This document shows positions 58,301 to 64,000 of a stretch of DNA of 64,000 nt, piece after piece. The stretch covers positions 13,265,051-13,329,050 of the forward strand of contig OX465107.1 in the NCBI GenBank assembly GCA_949987565.1, read 5' to 3'. The notes under the pieces were generated by a model. That model was not told where the DNA came from. It searched no databases and saw only the letters and a list, made by a program, of their open reading frames with translations. Made by a program: the position numbers and the translations under genes. Numbering within the stretch: position 1 is the stretch's first letter; each line of letters opens with the position of its first letter. The stretch comes from Luidia sarsii. Its lineage: Eukaryota; Echinodermata; Asteroidea; Paxillosida; Luidiidae.

Positions 58301-61300
58301 CCTAGCCCCCATCCGAGCCCCATCCTAGTCCCATTCCTAGCTCCATCCTAGCCCCCATACTAGCCCGATCCTAGCCTCCATCCCCAGTCCAAATCCTAGT
58401 CCCAGTTCTAGCCCCCGTCCTATCCCCATCCTAGCTCCTATACGAGCCCCATCCTATCCCCATCCAAGCCCCATCCTAGCCCAATCCCTAGCCCCATCCT
58501 AGCTCCATCCATAGCTCCATCTCTAGTCCCAATCATAGTGCCCATCCTAGCCCCCATCCATCCGAGCCCCATCCTAGCACCCATCCGAGCCCCGTCCGAG
58601 CCCCATCCGAGCCACATCCTAGCACCATCATAGCCCCATCCTAGCACCATCCCTAGCTCCATCTCTTGTCACCATCCTAGCCCCATCCCTAGCTCCATCT
58701 CTAGTCCCCATCCTAACCCCGATCCTTGCCCCCATCCTAGCCCCCATCCTAGCCTTCATCCTAGACCCACTCCGAGCCCCATCCTAGCCATTCAGGGCTC
58801 CATCCTAGCCCCAATCCTAGCCCAATCCTAGCCCCCATCCTAGCCTTCATCCTAGCCCCCATCCTAGCCCCCATCCTAGCCCCTATCTTAGCTCCCATCC
58901 TAGCCCCCATCCTAGCCCCCATCCTAGCCCCAAACCTAGCCTCCATCCTAGCCCCACTCCTAGCCCCATCCTAGTCCCATTCCTAGCTCCATCCTAGCCC
59001 CCATACTAGCCCGATCCTAGCCTCCATCCCCAGTCCAAATCCTAGTCCCAATTCTAGCCCCCGTCCTATCCCCATCCTAGCTCCCATACGAGCCCCATCC
59101 TATCCCCATCCAAGCCCCATCCTAGCCCAATCCCCAGCACAATCCTAGCCTCCGTCTTAGCCCCATCCTAGCCCGATCCGAGCCCCACCTCAGCCCCCAT
59201 CCTAACCCCCATCCTAGCCCCCATCCGAGCCCCATCCTAGCCCCCATCCGAGCCCAATCCGAGCCACATCCTATACTAGCACCATTCATAGCCCCATCCT
59301 GGCACCATCCATAGCTCCATCTCTTGTCAGCATCCTAGCCCCTTCCCTAGCTCCATCTCTAGTCCCCATCCTAACCCCCATCCTTGCCCCCATCCTAGCC
59401 CCATCCTAGCCCCCATCCTAGCCCCCATCCTAGTCCCTATCATAGCCCCCACCCTAGCCCCCTATCCTAGCTCCCATCCTAGCCCCCATCCTAGCATCCA
59501 TCCTAGCCCCCATCCTAGCCCCCCATCCTAGCCCCCACCCTAGCCCCCATCCTAGCCTCCATCCTAGACCCACTCCGAGCACCATCCTAGCCCATTCAGG
59601 GCTCCATCCTAGCCCCCATCCTAGCCTTCATCCTAACCCCCATCCTAGCCCCCACCCTAGCCCCTATCTTAGCTCCCATCCTAGCCCCCATCCTAGCCCC
59701 TATCCTAGCCTCCATCCTACCCCCACTCCGAGTCCCATCCTAGCCCCATTCCTAGCTCCATCCTAGCCCTCATACTAGCCCCATCCTAGCCCTCATCCCT
59801 AGTCCTAATCCTAGTCCCCATTCTAGCCCCCGTCCTATCCCCATCCGAGCCCCATCCTAGTCCCCATCCGAGCCCCATCCTATCCCCATCCGAGCACCAT
59901 CCTAGCCCAATCCCTCGCACCATCCTAGCCTCCGTCTTAGCCCCATCCTAGCCCCATCCGAGCCCCACCTCAGCCCCCATCCTAACCCCCATCCTAGTCC
60001 CCATCCTAGCCCCCATCCTAGCCCCCATCCTAGCCCTATCCGAGCCCCATCCTAGCCCCATCCTAGCCCCATCCCAGCCTCATCCCTAGTCCCCATCCCA
60101 GTCCCCATCCCAGACCCGTCCGAGCCCCATTCGAGCCACATCCCAGCCCCCATACCGTGTCCAAATCCTAGCACCATCCTAGCTCCCATCCTAGCCCCAT
60201 CCTAGCTCCATCCTTAGCTCCATCTCTAATCCCAATCATAGTGCCCATCCTAGCCCCCATCCATCCTAGCCCCCATCTTAGCCTTCATCCTAGCCCCCAT
60301 CCTAGCCCCTATCCTAGCCCCCATCCTAGCCCTCCATCCTAGCCCCCATCCTAGCCCCATCCTAGCCTCCATCCTAGCCCTATTCGAGCCCCATCACAGC
60401 CCCATCCCTAGTCCCCATCCTAGTCTCCATCCCAGCCCAAATTCTAGCCCCATCCGAGCCCCATCCCAGCCACATCCCAGCACCCATCATAGCACCATCC
60501 TAGCTCACATCCTGCCCCATCCTAACTCAATTCCTAGCTCCAACTCTAGTCCCAATTATAGTGCCCATCCTAGCCCCCATCCATCCGAGCCCCATCCTAG
60601 CCCCCATCCGAGCCCATCCTAGTCCCATTCCTAGCTCCATCCTAGCCCCCATACTAGCCCGATCCTAGCCTCCATCCCCAGTCCAAATCCTAGTCCCAGT
60701 TCTAGCCCCCGTCCTATCCCCATCCTAGCTCCTATACGAGCCCCATCCTATCCCCATCCAAGCCCCATCCTAGCCCAATCCCTAGCCCCATCCTAGCTCC
60801 ATCCATAGCTCCATCTCTAGTCCCAATCATAGTGCCCATCCTAGCCCCCATCCATCCGAGCCCCATCCTAGCACCCATCCGAGCCCCGTCCGAGCCCCAT
60901 CCGAGCCACATCCTAGCACCATCATAGCCCCATCCTAGCACCATCCCTAGCTCCATCTCTTGTCACCATCCTAGCCCCATCCCTAGCTCCATCTCTAGTC
61001 CCCATCCTAACCCCGATCCTTGCCCCCATCCTAGCCCCCATCCTAGCCTTCATCCTAGACCCACTCCGAGCCCCATCCTAGCCATTCAGGGCTCCATCCT
61101 AGCCCCAATCCTAGCCCAATCCTAGCCCCCATCCTAGCCTTCATCCTAGCCCCCATCCTAGCCCCCATCCTAGCCCCTATCTTAGCTCCCATCCTAGCCC
61201 CCATCCTAGCCCCCATCCTAGCCCCAAACCTAGCCTCCATCCTAGCCCCACTCCTAGCCCCATCCTAGTCCCATTCCTAGCTCCATCCTAGCCCCCATAC

Positions 61301-64000
61301 TAGCCCGATCCTAGCCTCCATCCCCAGTCCAAATCCTAGTCCCAATTCTAGCCCCCGTCCTATCCCCATCCTAGCTCCCATACGAGCCCCATCCTATCCC
61401 CATCCAAGCCCCATCCTAGCCCAATCCCCAGCACAATCCTAGCCTCCGTCTTAGCCCCATCCTAGCCCGATCCGAGCCCCACCTCAGCCCCCATCCTAAC
61501 CCCCATCCTAGCCCCCATCCGAGCCCCATCCTAGCCCCCATCCGAGCCCAATCCGAGCCACATCCTATACTAGCACCATTCATAGCCCCATCCTGGCACC
61601 ATCCATAGCTCCATCTCTTGTCAGCATCCTAGCCCCTTCCCTAGCTCCATCTCTAGTCCCCATCCTAACCCCCATCCTTGCCCCCATCCTAGCCCCATCC
61701 TAGCCCCCATCCTAGCCCCCATCCTAGTCCCTATCATAGCCCCCACCCTAGCCCCCTATCCTAGCTCCCATCCTAGCCCCCATCCTAGCATCCATCCTAG
61801 CCCCCATCCTAGCCCCCCATCCTAGCCCCCACCCTAGCCCCCATCCTAGCCTCCATCCTAGACCCACTCCGAGCACCATCCTAGCCCATTCAGGGCTCCA
61901 TCCTAGCCCCCATCCTAGCCTTCATCCTAACCCCCATCCTAGCCCCCACCCTAGCCCCTATCTTAGCTCCCATCCTAGCCCCCATCCTAGCCCCTATCCT
62001 AGCCTCCATCCTACCCCCACTCCGAGTCCCATCCTAGCCCCATTCCTAGCTCCATCCTAGCCCTCATACTAGCCCCATCCTAGCCCTCATCCCTAGTCCT
62101 AATCCTAGTCCCCATTCTAGCCCCCGTCCTATCCCCATCCGAGCCCCATCCTAGTCCCCATCCGAGCCCCATCCTATCCCCATCCGAGCACCATCCTAGC
62201 CCAATCCCTCGCACCATCCTAGCCTCCGTCTTAGCCCCATCCTAGCCCCATCCGAGCCCCACCTCAGCCCCCATCCTAACCCCCATCCTAGTCCCCATCC
62301 TAGCCCCCATCCTAGCCCCCATCCTAGCCCTATCCGAGCCCCATCCTAGCCCCATCCTAGCCCCATCCCAGCCTCATCCCTAGTCCCCATCCCAGTCCCC
62401 ATCCCAGACCCGTCCGAGCCCCATTCGAGCCACATCCCAGCCCCCATACCGTGTCCAAATCCTAGCACCATCCTAGCTCCCATCCTAGCCCCATCCTAGC
62501 TCCATCCTTAGCTCCATCTCTAATCCCAATCATAGTGCCCATCCTAGCCCCCATCCATCCTCGCCCCCATCTTAGCCTTCATCCTAGCCCCCATCCTAGC
62601 CCCCATCCTAGCCCCCATCCTAGCCCCCATCCTAGCCCCCATCCTAGCCCCATCCTAGCCTCCATCCTAGCCCTATTCGAGCCCCATCCCAGCCCCATCC
62701 CTAGTCCCCATCCTAGTCTCCATCCCAGCCCAAATTCTAGCCCCATCCGAGCCCCATCCCAGCCACATCCCAGCACCCATCATAGCACCATCCTAGCTCA
62801 CATCCTAGCCCCATCCTAACTCAATTCCTAGCTCCAACTCTAGTCCCAATTATAGTGCCCATCCTAGCCCCCATCCATCCGAGCCCCATCCTAGCCCCCA
62901 TCCGAGCCCCATCCTAGTCCCATTCCTAGCTCCATCCTAGCCCCCATACTAGCCCGATCCTAGCCTCCATCCCCAGTCCAAATCCTAGTCCCAGTTCTAG
63001 CCCCCGTCCTATCCCCATCCTAGCTCCCATACGAGCCCCATCCTATCCCCATCCAAGCCCCATCCTAGCCCAATCCCTAGCCCCATCCTAGCTCCATCCA
63101 TAGCTCCATCTCTAGTCCCAATCATAGTGCCCATCCTAGCCCCCATCCATCCGAGCCCCATCCTAGCACCCATCCGAGCCCCGTCCGAGCCCCATCCGAG
63201 CCACATCCTAGCACCATCATAGCCCCATCCTAGCACCATACCTAGCTCCATCTCTTGTCACCATCCTAGCCCCATCCCTAGCTCCTTTTCAAGTCCCCAT
63301 CCTAACCCCCATCCTTGCCCCCATCCTAGCCCCCATCTTAGCCTTCATCCTAGCCCCCATCCTAGCCCCTATCCTAGCACCCCATCCTAGCCCCCCATCC
63401 TAGCCCCCATCCTAGCCTCCATCCTAGCCTCCATCCTAGCCCTATTCGAGCCCCATCCTAGCCCCATTCTAGCCCCATCCCAGCCCCATCCCTAGTCCCC
63501 ATCCTAGTCTCCATCCCAGCCCAAATCCTAGCCCCATCCGAGCCCCATCCCAGCCACATCCCAGCCCCCATCATAGCACCATCCTAGCTCACATCCTAGC
63601 CCCATCCTAACTCAATTCCTAGCTCCAACTCTAGTCCCAATTATAGTGCCCATCCTAGCCCCCATCCATCCGAGCCCCATCCTAGCCCCCATCCGAGCCC
63701 CATCCTAGTCCCATTCCTAGCTCCATCCTAGCCCCCATACTAGCCCGATCCTAGCCTCCATCCCCAGTCCAAATCCTAGTCCCAATTCTAGCTCCCGTCC
63801 TATCCCCATCCTAGCTCCCATACGAGCCCCATCCTATCCCCATCCAAGCCCCATCCTAGCCCAATCCCTAGCACAATCCTAGCCTCCGTCTTAGCCCCAT
63901 CCTAGCCCCAGCCGAGCCCCATCCTAGCCCCCGTCCTAGCCCCAATCCGAGCCCCATGCGAGCTTCATCCGAGCCCTATCCGAGCCACATCCTAACACCA
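55380..64000 (+). repeat. higher-order repeat block, 2294-bp period
   Basis: The word ATTCAGGGCTCC occurs at 55395, 56496, 57299, 58790, 59594, 61084 and 61888. Positions 56496, 58790 and 61084 are each 2294 bp apart, and 57299, 59594 and 61888 are 2295 and 2294 apart. CGTGTCCAAATCC at 57861, 60156 and 62450 gives the same period. Three copies; a fourth appears to start or decay after about 63 kb. Confidence 0.9.

Larger units (their letters stand above)
31201..64000 (+). repeat. giant 11-12 bp minisatellite array, at least 32.8 kb
   Basis: Unit CCCC(C)ATCCTAG on the + strand, roughly 2,800 units, continuing past the window end. Frequent variants: CATCCGAG, CAATCCTAG, CCATCCCTAGT, CTATCCTAG and CATCAGAG. 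A 12-bp unit keeps four of six frames open as tetrapeptide repeats (PHPS and PILA forward, MGAR and GLGW reverse), while 11-bp units shift frame; none of these is a gene. The reverse strand is G-rich with runs of 4-5 G separated by CTAGGAT. The array starts abruptly at the 151-bp satellite and matches the arrays inside MRPL10 intron 3. Confidence 0.97.

Noticed and set aside
31270..63251. Many 60-154 aa frames reading MGAR, GLGW, PHPS or PILA repeats
   Set aside because: Translation of the 12-bp minisatellite. Frames break wherever an 11-bp unit occurs, with no start context, splice sites or conservation.

Overview
The window is nuclear DNA of an animal. It holds one gene with four coding exons and GT-AG introns (mitochondrial ribosomal protein uL10m, MRPL10), one intronless rhodopsin-family GPCR, several tRNA-derived SINE-like pieces, several small terminal-inverted-repeat elements (MITEs), and a very large amount of tandem repeat. 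Frequent TAGGCCTA-like and TACATGTACA-like words and the compact GC-rich GPCR suggest a marine invertebrate, perhaps a deuterostome. That is an impression, not a demonstrated placement.

Layout. 1-7849: gene-poor DNA with a 200-N assembly gap, long GA-rich tracts, a four-copy ~60-70 bp tandem repeat, a SINE with a tRNA-like head, and two ~370 bp MITE copies in opposite orientation. 7850-9058: the GPCR (+ strand, 402 aa). 9059-20063: non-coding, with a second internally deleted SINE copy, a GA tract, a ~670 bp (GGCAG)n pentanucleotide array, one weak candidate exon, three inverted-repeat elements (one with a clear 8-bp target duplication) and a diverged ~300 bp direct repeat. 20064-24018: MRPL10, exons 20064-20103, 21024-21217, 22000-22309 and 23813-24018, joined in phase to a 249-aa protein. 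Its third intron is filled with an 11-12 bp minisatellite (CCCCCATCCTAG type) that encloses an 82-bp copy of part of the last exon. 24019-26630: non-coding with a fold-back element and two SINE-like pieces. 26630-31200: about 30 tandem copies of a 151-bp unit whose minus strand carries a tRNA-like segment with a Pol III B box, arranged in higher-order repeats of ~601 and 1358 bp. 31201-64000: at least 32.8 kb, running off the window, of the same 11-12 bp minisatellite seen in the MRPL10 intron, organised into successive higher-order repeat blocks (2022/2023 bp, 1352 bp and relatives, 2294 bp).

The most interesting material is not a gene system but a satellite complex: a SINE-derived satellite fused directly to a giant minisatellite that predicts G-quadruplexes, with the same minisatellite also inside the intron of a housekeeping gene next to a captured exon fragment. 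No CRISPR array, true tRNA, rRNA or intact transposase gene was seen. The two genes have no evident functional link beyond proximity.
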